A stretch of 64,000 bases of DNA from Sulfitobacter sp. HNIBRBA3233 (GTDB taxonomy: Bacteria; Pseudomonadota; Alphaproteobacteria; Rhodobacterales; Rhodobacteraceae). Numbering within the stretch: position 1 is the stretch's first letter; each line of letters opens with the position of its first letter. The position numbers and the translations under genes were made by a program. The stretch covers positions 2,108,001 through 2,172,000 of the forward strand of contig NZ_JBEFLP010000001.1 of the NCBI RefSeq assembly GCF_040149665.1. Direction: 5' to 3'. This document shows, piece after piece, positions 1 through 7,260 of the stretch. The notes below the pieces were generated by a model. The model saw only the letters and a list, made by a program, of their open reading frames with translations, was not told the DNA's origin and searched no databases.

Positions 1-2
1 AA

Positions 3-1724
3 TTAATAGTCGTACACAATCTTATCCTTAAGCGGGACGGGGAAGTTCAATTCAAGCGTGTAGGTCTCACCCTCTTCAATGATTTCCAGCTCCCCGTTGA
101 GCTGGCGGGCGAAGGCGTGGATCAGCCGCGACCCCAGTCCGGTGCCCCGATCGTCGACTGTGCCGCCGGTCGTATTGAGCACGCGAAGCTGCGCACGTTC
201 GCTGGCGATGTATTTCAACCCGATCTCGATCCGGCAGTCGCCGGGGCGATCCTGCGGCGCGTATTTCAGTGCGTTCGTGACCGCTTCGGACACCAGTAGC
301 GTGAGCGGCGCGGCGTCATCGGGACCGATCATGATGTTATCGTAATCCTGCACGACAGAGATCCCGGCAGAGCTGGACAGACCCACAGCCAGATTGCGGC
401 TTACAATCTCGCGGATCAGGTGCCCGCCGTCGACGCGGGTCATCTCGTCGCCCTGATAGAGGTTCTTGTGCACGGTGGCGAGGCTGAGGATACGGTCCTG
501 CAACCGCTGGAGGACAAAGCGGTTCTCGTCGGTCGGGGCCTGCCGGATCTGCATGTTCATGATCGAGGAGATCAGCTGAAGGTTGTTCTTCACGCGGTGG
601 TGGACTTCCTTGAGCAGAATGTTCTTGGCGCGCAGGCTGTCCTCAAGCTTGGCCTCGTCCTGCAGAATGGAATTTGCCATGCCCAAAAAGGCGGACTCCA
701 TCGCAAAGATCTCGTGCGGAACGTTTTCGCCCAGTACCTTGCGCGGCAAGGTCCGGTTCAGGGCGAAGTGGCGCATTTGGCGGCCAAGCTTGCGGATGTG
801 TTTGATGGCGAGCCGGTTGAGCGCCCAGAATGCCACGATCAGGCTGGATGCCCACATCGCGAAAGGCAGCAAAGCCGACAGGCGACCGGAGAAATCGGTC
901 TGAAGCAGCGGTGTGTTGGGGGACCAGCTGCTCAGGGCAAAGACCGATCCCGAGACGAGCGGCACCACGGCATAGATGCGCTCTGCACCCGCCGTGCTTG
1001 TCCCGCTGAATACCTGGCGTTTGTTGGCGGTCAGCTGGGCAAGCTCGTAACCGGTGGGGAGCTCTTTTTTCGCAACCGTGCGATCCTGCTCGGACGTCAG
1101 GATATCGCCCCTTGCGTTGAACGTGATCAGCGAAAGCGGTCCGGCGGAAGCTATTTCGTCCACCGGTTGTTCCAGCTCGTTCCGGCTGAGCGAGATGGCG
1201 ACAAGCCCGATCAACGTGCCGTCGTCGAACACCGGCACGTTCACCAGAACCACCGGAATGCCTGTCACCGCGCCCACCTCGACCGTCGAGATCGAGCGCT
1301 GGCCGCTCTCCAGAGCTTCTGCCAGAGTTTCACTTTCAGACAGATCCATCGGCTTGAACGTCGACGAGCATTCCATCATCCCGTTGACTTCGATAAATCC
1401 CACGAACCGGTACAGGCTGGATCCACCCTTGTAGGAGTTCAGGAATTTCGAACATTCCTCGGGATCATCGCGCACCAGCTTGATGATCGAGGCGAGCGCT
1501 TCCGCGGCCCCTACCGCTTCCTGCATCGCCGTCCGTTCGGTCGCGCTTGCCTGTTCCGTGACAGCAATGAGCGACAGTTCGGCCGCGTCGCGGCTGCGGT
1601 CCGCAATTTCGCGGTTCTGAAGCACGGCAATCAACCCCAAGGGAAGAAGCGCGAGCGACAGAAAAAGGAGGACCCGAAATGCGAGCCCTCCGAAGAAACC
1701 GGAATTCAGAAATCCGGATGTCAT
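3..1724 (-). CDS. HisKA_2-type membrane sensor histidine kinase of the general stress response (PhyK-like)
   Basis: The 573-residue protein has an N-terminal membrane segment (about residues 14-35), a roughly 245-residue periplasmic sensor region, a second membrane segment (about 284-303), and a cytoplasmic kinase. The H-box reads EVHHRVKNNLQ near residues 373-383, with H375 the expected phosphorylated histidine; this is the HisKA_2 form used by PhyR-directed kinases. The N-box asparagine is near 484 (SEAVTNALKYAP) and the G-box is DRGTGLG near 525-531. It starts one base after the ecfG stop, so it is the third gene of a nepR-ecfG-kinase operon. By family knowledge it should phosphorylate PhyR, releasing EcfG from NepR. 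The sensed signal cannot be read from the sequence. Confidence 0.9.
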   Translation of the reverse strand: MTSGFLNSGFFGGLAFRVLLFLSLALLPLGLIAVLQNREIADRSRDAAELSLIAVTEQASATERTAMQEAVGAAEALASIIKLVRDDPEECSKFLNSYKGGSSLYRFVGFIEVNGMMECSSTFKPMDLSESETLAEALESGQRSISTVEVGAVTGIPVVLVNVPVFDDGTLIGLVAISLSRNELEQPVDEIASAGPLSLITFNARGDILTSEQDRTVAKKELPTGYELAQLTANKRQVFSGTSTAGAERIYAVVPLVSGSVFALSSWSPNTPLLQTDFSGRLSALLPFAMWASSLIVAFWALNRLAIKHIRKLGRQMRHFALNRTLPRKVLGENVPHEIFAMESAFLGMANSILQDEAKLEDSLRAKNILLKEVHHRVKNNLQLISSIMNMQIRQAPTDENRFVLQRLQDRILSLATVHKNLYQGDEMTRVDGGHLIREIVSRNLAVGLSSSAGISVVQDYDNIMIGPDDAAPLTLLVSEAVTNALKYAPQDRPGDCRIEIGLKYIASERAQLRVLNTTGGTVDDRGTGLGSRLIHAFARQLNGELEIIEEGETYTLELNFPVPLKDKIVYDY

Positions 1725-1725
1725 C

Positions 1726-2283
1726 TTAGAAGCTTGAGACTTTCGACGCCGAAATCACCGACATCGTTGCATCGTCGGTCATTTCCATCGCTTCATCCTC
1801 GCTCAGACCCATCAGCTGCGCGAGCTGCTGGCGGGCACGGTTGGTCCGGCTTTTGATTGTTCCGACAGCCACGCCGCACATCTCGGCTGCTTCTTCATAG
1901 GAAAAACCGGACGCACCGATCAACAGCAGCGCCTCGCGTTGCTCAACCTTCAGCTTGGCCAGCGCGGCGCGAAAGTCCTGCATCTGCAGGTGGCCGTCAT
2001 GCGCGGGCTTTTCCGCAAGGTTTTCGGTAAACACACCGTCCACATCCGCGACTTCGCGATTGGATTTGCGGCGCGACGAATAGTAGGTGTTGCGCAAGAT
2101 GGTGAAGAGCCACGCGCGCATGTTCGTGCCGACCTCGAATTTCTCGATGTTCGTCCACGCCTTCACGAGGGTATCCTGGACCATGTCATCCGCAAGCGAT
2201 CCGTTGCGCGTCAGCGAAATCGCGAACGCGCGCATGGCGGGAAGGTGTTCCACCAGTTCGTCGCGTGGGTCGGGGGCACTCAT
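1726..2283 (-). CDS. ecfG: ECF sigma factor EcfG, general stress response
   Basis: The 185-residue protein has sigma region 2 at about residues 10-75 (including DDMVQDTLVKAW and RAWLFTILRN) and region 4 at about 105-160 (EQREALLLIGASGFSYEEAA followed by GTIKSRTNRAR). This is the ECF15/EcfG group. The start codon overlaps the nepR stop by four bases, so the anti-sigma and sigma genes are probably translationally coupled. It would direct RNA polymerase to GGAAC-N16/17-CGTT promoters, several of which are listed in this window. Its activity is expected to be held by NepR until PhyR is phosphorylated. Confidence 0.95.
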   Translation of the reverse strand: MSAPDPRDELVEHLPAMRAFAISLTRNGSLADDMVQDTLVKAWTNIEKFEVGTNMRAWLFTILRNTYYSSRRKSNREVADVDGVFTENLAEKPAHDGHLQMQDFRAALAKLKVEQREALLLIGASGFSYEEAAEMCGVAVGTIKSRTNRARQQLAQLMGLSEDEAMEMTDDATMSVISASKVSSF

Positions 2284-2438
2284 CTAGAGGTTTCCTGCTG
2301 CTCGTCTTGTTTTTTCAATTGCTCCAGCAGATCCTTGAAGCGATCCGGGATACCTTCTTCTACAGTCTCGTCGAAGACGCGACGAAGGTTTTCGTCGATC
2401 ACACCTTCCCTACGATCTTGCCGTCCTTGATTGGTCAT
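2280..2438 (-). CDS. nepR: NepR-type anti-sigma factor
   Basis: This 52-residue protein carries the NepR core: an IDENLRRVFDETVEE helix followed by IPDRFKDLLEQLKK, the two short helices that clamp EcfG or the sigma-like domain of PhyR. A longer in-frame reading exists upstream, but the start at MTNQ was chosen because the conserved core lies just behind it and the extra residues look unlike NepR. It overlaps ecfG by four bases and is divergent from phyR, the standard alphaproteobacterial arrangement. Confidence 0.9.
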   Translation of the reverse strand: MTNQGRQDRREGVIDENLRRVFDETVEEGIPDRFKDLLEQLKKQDEQQETSR

Positions 2439-2484
2439 ATTGGCTTGGCCTGTCCAAAAGTTTCGGTTTTTGTCACGAACATCT

Positions 2485-2510
2485 GGAACGAAACGCCATG
2501 GGTCCGCGTT
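2485..2510 (+). promoter_or_regulatory. EcfG-type promoter for phyR
   Basis: On the plus strand GGAAC (2485-2489) is followed by 17 nt and CGTT (2507-2510). It overlaps the divergent nepR promoter almost completely, and phyR starts 36 bases downstream. Confidence 0.8.
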
Positions 2511-2517
2511 TGGTTCC
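2492..2517 (-). promoter_or_regulatory. EcfG-type promoter for nepR-ecfG-kinase
   Basis: On the minus strand GGAAC (2517-2513) is followed by 17 nt and CGTT (2495-2492), an exact match to the EcfG consensus. It lies about 55 bases upstream of nepR, so EcfG would activate its own operon. Confidence 0.8.
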
Positions 2518-2545
2518 AGAAATTGTAGCAAAAGGATTTGCGCGC

Positions 2546-3355
2546 ATGAGCGACGAAGCAACCTCCCCCAGCGTAAGTGAACAACTGGGTCTCCACATTC
2601 CCTATCTTCGCCGTTACGCCCGTGCCCTTACCGGAAGCCAGTCCAGCGGAGACACTTTCGCGTCGGCGGCTCTCGAAGCCATTCTGGCGGATCGGTCTGT
2701 TCTGGATGGAACTGATGTGAAGACCGGTTTGTTCCGCGTTCTTTACGGTATCTGGGCCAGCGCCGGCGCACCGGTCGAAGAAGGCGAATCCGGCGCACGC
2801 GCCAAGGCGCAGAAGCATCTGTCGAAACTGACCAATCACAGCCGCGAGGCCTTGCTGCTGTATACGATCGAAGGTTTCAACTACGCCGAGATCTCGACCA
2901 TCATCGGTGTCGAGCCGGGCGAAGCGGAAGAACTGGTCGATATCGCGCGTCAGGAAATGGCCGATAGCGTCAAGGGTTCCGTGATGATCATCGAGGACGA
3001 GGCCATCATCGCGATGGACATCGAATCCATCGTGGCAGACATGGGTCACCGCATCACCGGCATCGCACGGACGCGCGACGAGGCGGTCGAACTCGCCCGC
3101 GCCGATGCGCCCGACCTGATTCTTGCCGATATCCAGCTTCTCGATAACTCTTCCGGCATCGACGCCGTGAACGATATTCTTGCGGAGCTGGGCGTGCGGC
3201 CGGTCATCTTCATCACGGCCTTCCCCGAACGGCTGCTGACGGGCGACAAACCCGAACCGGCGTTCCTGATATCGAAACCCTACACGGAAGATCAGGTGAT
3301 TTCGGCGGTCAGCCAGGCGATGTTCTTCTCTTCCACGGAAACGTTGCACGCCTGA
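2546..3355 (+). CDS. phyR: PhyR, general stress response regulator (sigma-like domain plus receiver)
   Basis: The 269-residue protein joins an EcfG-like sigma mimic (residues 1-140, with HSREALLLYTIEGFNYAEI resembling sigma region 4) to a receiver domain (about 145-265). The phospho-acceptor is D195 in LILADIQL, the acidic pair is E150/D151, and the conserved lysine is K244 in SKPY. By family knowledge, phosphorylated PhyR binds NepR and frees EcfG. The start at MSDEAT was chosen over an upstream in-frame ATG because AAAGGA lies nine bases before it and the EcfG promoter overlaps the longer reading. Confidence 0.95.
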   Translation: MSDEATSPSVSEQLGLHIPYLRRYARALTGSQSSGDTFASAALEAILADRSVLDGTDVKTGLFRVLYGIWASAGAPVEEGESGARAKAQKHLSKLTNHSREALLLYTIEGFNYAEISTIIGVEPGEAEELVDIARQEMADSVKGSVMIIEDEAIIAMDIESIVADMGHRITGIARTRDEAVELARADAPDLILADIQLLDNSSGIDAVNDILAELGVRPVIFITAFPERLLTGDKPEPAFLISKPYTEDQVISAVSQAMFFSSTETLHA

Positions 3356-3380
3356 CGTTCCATCCTCTGTGACACAGATC

Positions 3381-3405
3381 AAATCCCGCCCCTCCGGCGG
3401 GATTT
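3381..3405 (+). terminator. Likely intrinsic terminator of phyR
   Basis: A perfect 10-bp stem (AAATCCCGCC / GGCGGGATTT) with a 5-nt loop begins 25 bases after the phyR stop and ends in three T residues. The T tract is short, so termination strength is uncertain. Confidence 0.65.
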
Positions 3406-3429
3406 GGCATGCCATCTCCGCGGCCTTCT

Positions 3430-3454
3430 GGAACCATCGGTCCGCACCGGCGTT
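3430..3454 (+). promoter_or_regulatory. EcfG-type promoter for the DUF883-type gene
   Basis: GGAAC (3430-3434), 16 nt, then CGTT (3451-3454). It sits 34 bases upstream of the following start codon and just after the phyR terminator, so this small operon probably belongs to the EcfG regulon. Confidence 0.8.
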
Positions 3455-3488
3455 GAGAGGGTAAGAAAATCAATCAGGAGGGATCTCC

Positions 3489-3818
3489 ATGTCCAAGACA
3501 AGCGCAACGACAACACCGCTCAACAGCCCGTCAAACAGCAACGTGTCGGTCGATGACCTCGCCGATCAGGTCAAGGGACTGAAGGCTGACATTGCCGAAC
3601 TGACAAAGAGCCTTTCTGACTACGGCACCTCCAAAACCAGCGAAGCGGCACACGCTGCCCGCGCCAAAGCCGAAGAGTATGGCCGTGCCGGCCGCGACAA
3701 GGCGCTTGAAGCGCAAATGCAGGCCGAGGATTTCATCCACAAGCAGCCCGCGACCGCGCTCGGCATCGCCGCCGGCGTCGGCTTTCTGGTCGGCATGATC
3801 ATGACATCGCGTCGATAA
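3489..3818 (+). CDS. DUF883 (ElaB/YqjD-like) stress-related inner-membrane-anchored protein
   Basis: The 109-residue protein has a Ser/Thr-rich N-terminus, an amphipathic helical region (about residues 20-85, rich in Ala, Lys and Glu), and a C-terminal glycine-zipper membrane anchor (GIAAGVGFLVGMIM) ending in Arg-Arg. This is the layout of the DUF883 family; E. coli YqjD and ElaB bind ribosomes or protect membranes in stationary phase. A strong AGGAGG lies seven bases before the start. The EcfG promoter upstream supports a role in the general stress response. The next gene follows after one base. Confidence 0.8.
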   Translation: MSKTSATTTPLNSPSNSNVSVDDLADQVKGLKADIAELTKSLSDYGTSKTSEAAHAARAKAEEYGRAGRDKALEAQMQAEDFIHKQPATALGIAAGVGFLVGMIMTSRR

Positions 3819-3819
3819 C

Positions 3820-4176
3820 ATGCTCGACAGATTGCTGGCACACGCCTCGCACCGCGCGTCCCACGCAGCCGGTTCCGCAGCCATCGGGCTCGGGGCCGGC
3901 ATTTTGCTGTTCGTGGGTCTGGGATTCTGGACCGCAGCGGGCTGGATATTCCTGATCAGCGTGACAACAGCGCTGAACGCGGCATTGATCATGGGCAGCG
4001 TTTTCTTCGGCGCCGCACTGATCGGCTTCGCCATCGTGGCGATCCGCCGCCGGAATGAACGCATCCGCAATTCACACTCGTCAGCCAGGCAAAAGGCGAT
4101 GAGCATTGAACAGATCATTCTGGCCTTCGTTACCGGGATGACTGCAGGGTCTCGCACGCGGTCCTCAAAGCGCTGA
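3820..4176 (+). CDS. Small two-helix membrane protein, holin-X/YqjE-like
   Basis: The 118-residue protein has two hydrophobic segments (about residues 21-45 and 47-73) followed by a basic stretch (IRRRNERIR) and a hydrophilic tail. Small proteins of this type (putative holin-X or YqjE superfamily) often follow DUF883 genes, as here with a one-base gap, so both are probably co-transcribed from the EcfG promoter. Its last 47 bases overlap the end of the convergent receiver gene. The family assignment rests on topology and context, not on a conserved motif. Confidence 0.7.
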   Translation: MLDRLLAHASHRASHAAGSAAIGLGAGILLFVGLGFWTAAGWIFLISVTTALNAALIMGSVFFGAALIGFAIVAIRRRNERIRNSHSSARQKAMSIEQIILAFVTGMTAGSRTRSSKR

Positions 4177-4510
4177 CCAGATGTTCCGAGCTGAACGGCT
4201 TTGGAACGATCGTGACCGGCAGCGTGACATCGACATCATCGACCAGATGGTCGCTGATGAGCACCGCACCGGTCGGCGCCGTGATATCGAGGCTCTCGAT
4301 ATGTTCGAAGAACACCTTGGGCGCCTGCGACGCGATCACGATCCGCGGCCCGCGCGTGTATTCGAAAGCGCGTGCAATATCCTCGAGGCTCGCCACCACA
4401 AGGATCATCTGCCCGGGAAAATTGTTCAGGATGGTTTCCTGAATATCCATCCGAACAATCGGGTCGCGTTCGATGATAAGAAATGTTGCGTCAGTCTGAG
4501 CTTGCGTCAT
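4130..4510 (-). CDS. Degenerate response-regulator receiver domain protein
   Basis: The 126-residue protein has the length and pattern of a single receiver domain. An acidic cluster follows the first strand (IIERD, residues 12-16) and the conserved lysine is in VPKPF (K104). The position that should hold the phospho-acceptor aspartate reads RIVIASQAP (about residues 56-64), so the Asp appears replaced. It may act without phosphorylation, for example by binding a partner in the stress pathway next door. The 3' end overlaps the convergent membrane-protein gene by 47 bases. Confidence 0.75.
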   Translation of the reverse strand: MTQAQTDATFLIIERDPIVRMDIQETILNNFPGQMILVVASLEDIARAFEYTRGPRIVIASQAPKVFFEHIESLDITAPTGAVLISDHLVDDVDVTLPVTIVPKPFSSEHLVSALRTACETLQSSR

Positions 4511-4578
4511 GATTGCTGATTAGAGGCAGGCAAGACCCACCGCTATTAACTTTGACATACGACTAGGCAGGTTTTTCG

Positions 4579-5307
4579 ATGACGACACTTTGCAAGTACT
4601 GCCCCTTGAACCGCAAGGACAGCTTCCAGAAATTGTCGAAGGAAGCCATTGATTACATGCAGAAGTTCAAGGTCGGGGAGCTCGCCGTCGATCCGGGTAC
4701 GCCGATCCTGATGCAGGGATCGAACGCACCGCAGTTGTTTACAGCGCTTTCGGGCATGGGCATTCGCGAAAGACATCTTGCGACCGGCGAAAAGCAGGTC
4801 ATCAATTTTGTCTTTCCGGGCGATTTCATCGGACTTCAGGCCGGATTGCTGGGCGAGATGGGCCATTCCGTCGAGGCCCGCACGCAGATGCGCCTGTGTG
4901 TCTTCAACCGCTCGGAATTCTATACCTTTTTCAAAAACCACCCCGAGCGCGCATTTGACCTGACGTGGCTTGCGGCGATGGAGGAACATTTTCTCGGTGA
5001 AACCCTCGCCACGATCGGGCAGCGCTCGGCCTTGCAGGCGATTGCCTGGGCGATGGTAAAGATATTCCAGCGTGGTTCCGCGCTTGGCATGGTTCACAAC
5101 AACACTATGGAACTGCCCTACACCCAGCGCGATGTGGCAGATGCGCTCGGCCTGTCGCTGGTCCATACAAATAAGACGCTTGGCAAGCTGAAGGACAGAC
5201 AACTGGCGTCATGGTCCGACCGCTCCTTGCAGATCAACGATCTTCAGGCGCTTGCGGATGTCGCTGTGACCGAGTTGCGCCCTGCCCGCAAGCGGCCCTT
5301 TATCTGA
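4579..5307 (+). CDS. Crp/Fnr-family transcriptional regulator
   Basis: The 242-residue protein has an N-terminal cyclic-nucleotide-binding fold (about residues 25-140, including FVFPGDFIGLQAGLLGEMG) and a C-terminal Crp-type winged helix (about 160-230, with YTQRDVADALGLSLVHTNKTL as the helix-turn-helix). CKYC at residues 5-8 recalls the Fnr N-terminus, but the remaining cysteines of an Fnr iron-sulfur site are not evident, so oxygen sensing is not supported. Targets cannot be inferred. It is divergent from the receiver gene and convergent with the YihY gene. Confidence 0.85.
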   Translation: MTTLCKYCPLNRKDSFQKLSKEAIDYMQKFKVGELAVDPGTPILMQGSNAPQLFTALSGMGIRERHLATGEKQVINFVFPGDFIGLQAGLLGEMGHSVEARTQMRLCVFNRSEFYTFFKNHPERAFDLTWLAAMEEHFLGETLATIGQRSALQAIAWAMVKIFQRGSALGMVHNNTMELPYTQRDVADALGLSLVHTNKTLGKLKDRQLASWSDRSLQINDLQALADVAVTELRPARKRPFI

Positions 5308-5310
5308 CCC

Positions 5311-6249
5311 TTACGGCAGCGCCGTTCCGGGAGTTTCGTCGGCGATCTCCTCCGGCGTCGGGGCGACTTCCTCGAACGGGGATACAGGGTCGGCCAGATT
5401 GACGCCGTAGACCACTTTCTCGACCTGTGCATTCACGACGGCGCCCAGCAGGACCAGGAAGCTGCTGATCCACATCCAGACCAGCATCGCGATGACGGCG
5501 CCGATCGATCCGTAGACCTGATTGTAATTGCCGAAATTCGCCACGTAATAGCTGAACCCGATAGACACGAAGGCCCAGCTGACCACGGCGGTCACGGCAC
5601 CGGGGCGGGTTGACCTGCGCATGCCCCTGTCACGGTTGGGACCATACCGGTACAGCAACAACACCCCGATCAGCAGCACCACGATCGCGATGCTCCACCG
5701 CAGCAATTCGACCAGAAGGGTTCCAAGCCAGCCCAGCGGAAAAAAGGCAAGGATCACCGGTGCCACAACCAGCGTCAGCAGCGACACGATGGCGACCCCC
5801 ATCAGTGCCAGCGTCAGCAGGATGGCACGGATGTAATGCGACGTCGTGGTACGGTTCTTTTCGCCGTGCACCGCGTTCAAACCCGTCATCATCGCCGCCA
5901 CACCGGCGCGCGCCGACCAGAGCGCCACGAGGATCGAGATCGCACTCGCCACGCCCAGCGTGTCGGGGCTGGTTGTCACGAGGCTGACGATCTGCGCCTG
6001 AAAGATGTCATAGACGTCCGATGGCAGAAAGGTCCGCATTTCCTCGAGCTGCGTCATTACCACGGCCGGATCCGCGATCAAGCTCATGAGCGCGATCATT
6101 GCGGCCAGTGCCGGAAACAGTGACAGCATCGCGAAGAATCCCACCCCCGCCGACAATAGCGCAAGGTTCGTTTCACCGATCTGCGAGAACCCGCCCTTGA
6201 GTGCCGTCCAGAACAGACTCAGCGAAGATTGCTGTGTTTTGGCAGCCAT
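5311..6249 (-). CDS. YihY/BrkB-family inner membrane protein
   Basis: The 312-residue protein has the typical multi-pass layout of the YihY/virulence factor BrkB family, including LSAGVGFFAMLSLFPALAAM near the N-terminus, SARAGVAAMMTGLNAVH in the middle and a GSIGAVIAMLVWMWISS helix near the end. The function of the family is unsettled. The start was placed at MAAKTQ because the upstream extension is low-complexity and overlaps the previous gene. It follows the FNT-type gene by 16 bases on the same strand. Confidence 0.85.
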   Translation of the reverse strand: MAAKTQQSSLSLFWTALKGGFSQIGETNLALLSAGVGFFAMLSLFPALAAMIALMSLIADPAVVMTQLEEMRTFLPSDVYDIFQAQIVSLVTTSPDTLGVASAISILVALWSARAGVAAMMTGLNAVHGEKNRTTTSHYIRAILLTLALMGVAIVSLLTLVVAPVILAFFPLGWLGTLLVELLRWSIAIVVLLIGVLLLYRYGPNRDRGMRRSTRPGAVTAVVSWAFVSIGFSYYVANFGNYNQVYGSIGAVIAMLVWMWISSFLVLLGAVVNAQVEKVVYGVNLADPVSPFEEVAPTPEEIADETPGTALP

Positions 6250-6265
6250 AGGGGTATCCAGCCTT

Positions 6266-7108
6266 TCAGGTTTCCTCTTCCACGTCGTCTCGCACCTGTC
6301 CCCAGGCCACAAGGGTAAAGATGATCGTCCCGCCGATGATGTTGCCCGCCAGAACGGGGATGAAGAAGCCGAACATCGCATCGTAGAGACCCAGTTCGCC
6401 CTCGACCATCAGGACCGCCATTTCGACCGATCCTGCGACGATATGGGTGAAATCACCCGCCGCGATCATCCACGTAAACGTAAGGATGATGAAAAATCCG
6501 GCTTCGGCGGCCTGCGGCAGCATCCAGACGATCAGGGCGACGATCACGCCCGCGGGGATTGCCCGCCAGAAACTGTCGGATGCGCCCATTCCCGTGGCAT
6601 GCTCGGACAGGCTGAACACGGCGACCATGATTTCGGCCGGGATCGCCGGTGTCCAGACGAACAGGATCGCGGCTGCGAAGGCCCCGATGACGTTTGCCCC
6701 CAGAACGATCCCCCAAAGACGCATCATACAGACGAAATCGAACCATTTGCGCGACCGCATGATCGGCAGCACGGTCGTGATCGTGTTCTCGGTGAAAAGC
6801 TGCATCCGCCCCATGATCACGGCAAGAAACCCGAGACTGTAGCCGAGGTTTTCGATCAGGTAGCTGTGCGGCTGATCCGGCAGATAGGTGCGGAATGCAG
6901 CCTCGCCCAGAACCGAGAGGCTGATGAGAATGCCCGCGGCGATCCCCGACCAGAAAAGCGAACGCTTCGTGCGTGCCAGTTCTTCTTCGCCTTCGCGGCG
7001 GATGACCTCGTAGATCAGCTTGGGCGACAGGGCCAACGCGTCCTGAACCGACTTCTGGTCGGCTTCTTCCTCTTCCTTCTGGTGAGGCGTATGGAGGGGT
7101 GTGTTCAT
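6266..7108 (-). CDS. Formate/nitrite transporter (FNT) family protein, YfdC-like
   Basis: The 280-residue protein has a charged N-terminal extension (EEEEADQKSVQDALALSPK) and about six membrane segments with FNT-type signatures such as GILISLS, a LFTENTIT loop and AGNIIGGTIIFTLV near the C-terminus. The long acidic N-terminus resembles the YfdC subgroup, whose substrate is not established. A GTG lies nine bases upstream of the chosen ATG, but the ATG has a GAGAG ribosome site eight bases away, which fits better. It probably heads a two-gene operon with the YihY gene. Confidence 0.8.
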   Translation of the reverse strand: MNTPLHTPHQKEEEEADQKSVQDALALSPKLIYEVIRREGEEELARTKRSLFWSGIAAGILISLSVLGEAAFRTYLPDQPHSYLIENLGYSLGFLAVIMGRMQLFTENTITTVLPIMRSRKWFDFVCMMRLWGIVLGANVIGAFAAAILFVWTPAIPAEIMVAVFSLSEHATGMGASDSFWRAIPAGVIVALIVWMLPQAAEAGFFIILTFTWMIAAGDFTHIVAGSVEMAVLMVEGELGLYDAMFGFFIPVLAGNIIGGTIIFTLVAWGQVRDDVEEET

Positions 7109-7260
7109 GGGCTGCACTCTCTAATGACAGCTTTAAACAAGCGCATCGCGGACTAAAATCAAGGCGAGACTGAGGTTCGCGGCGCATTTGCCTAGGCATA
7201 GGACCCAGAACACGCAATATTGCCAATAATCCGAGAAGCGATTTGCCCGAAGGACCCGCC

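Noticed and set aside
420..1856. A 478-codon plus-strand open frame
   Set aside because: It is the antisense shadow of the sensor kinase gene; the kinase frame has complete motifs.
4552..4578. TTGACA just before the Crp/Fnr gene as a -35 box
   Set aside because: A -10 box at normal spacing would fall on the start codon, so it cannot drive this gene with a usual leader.
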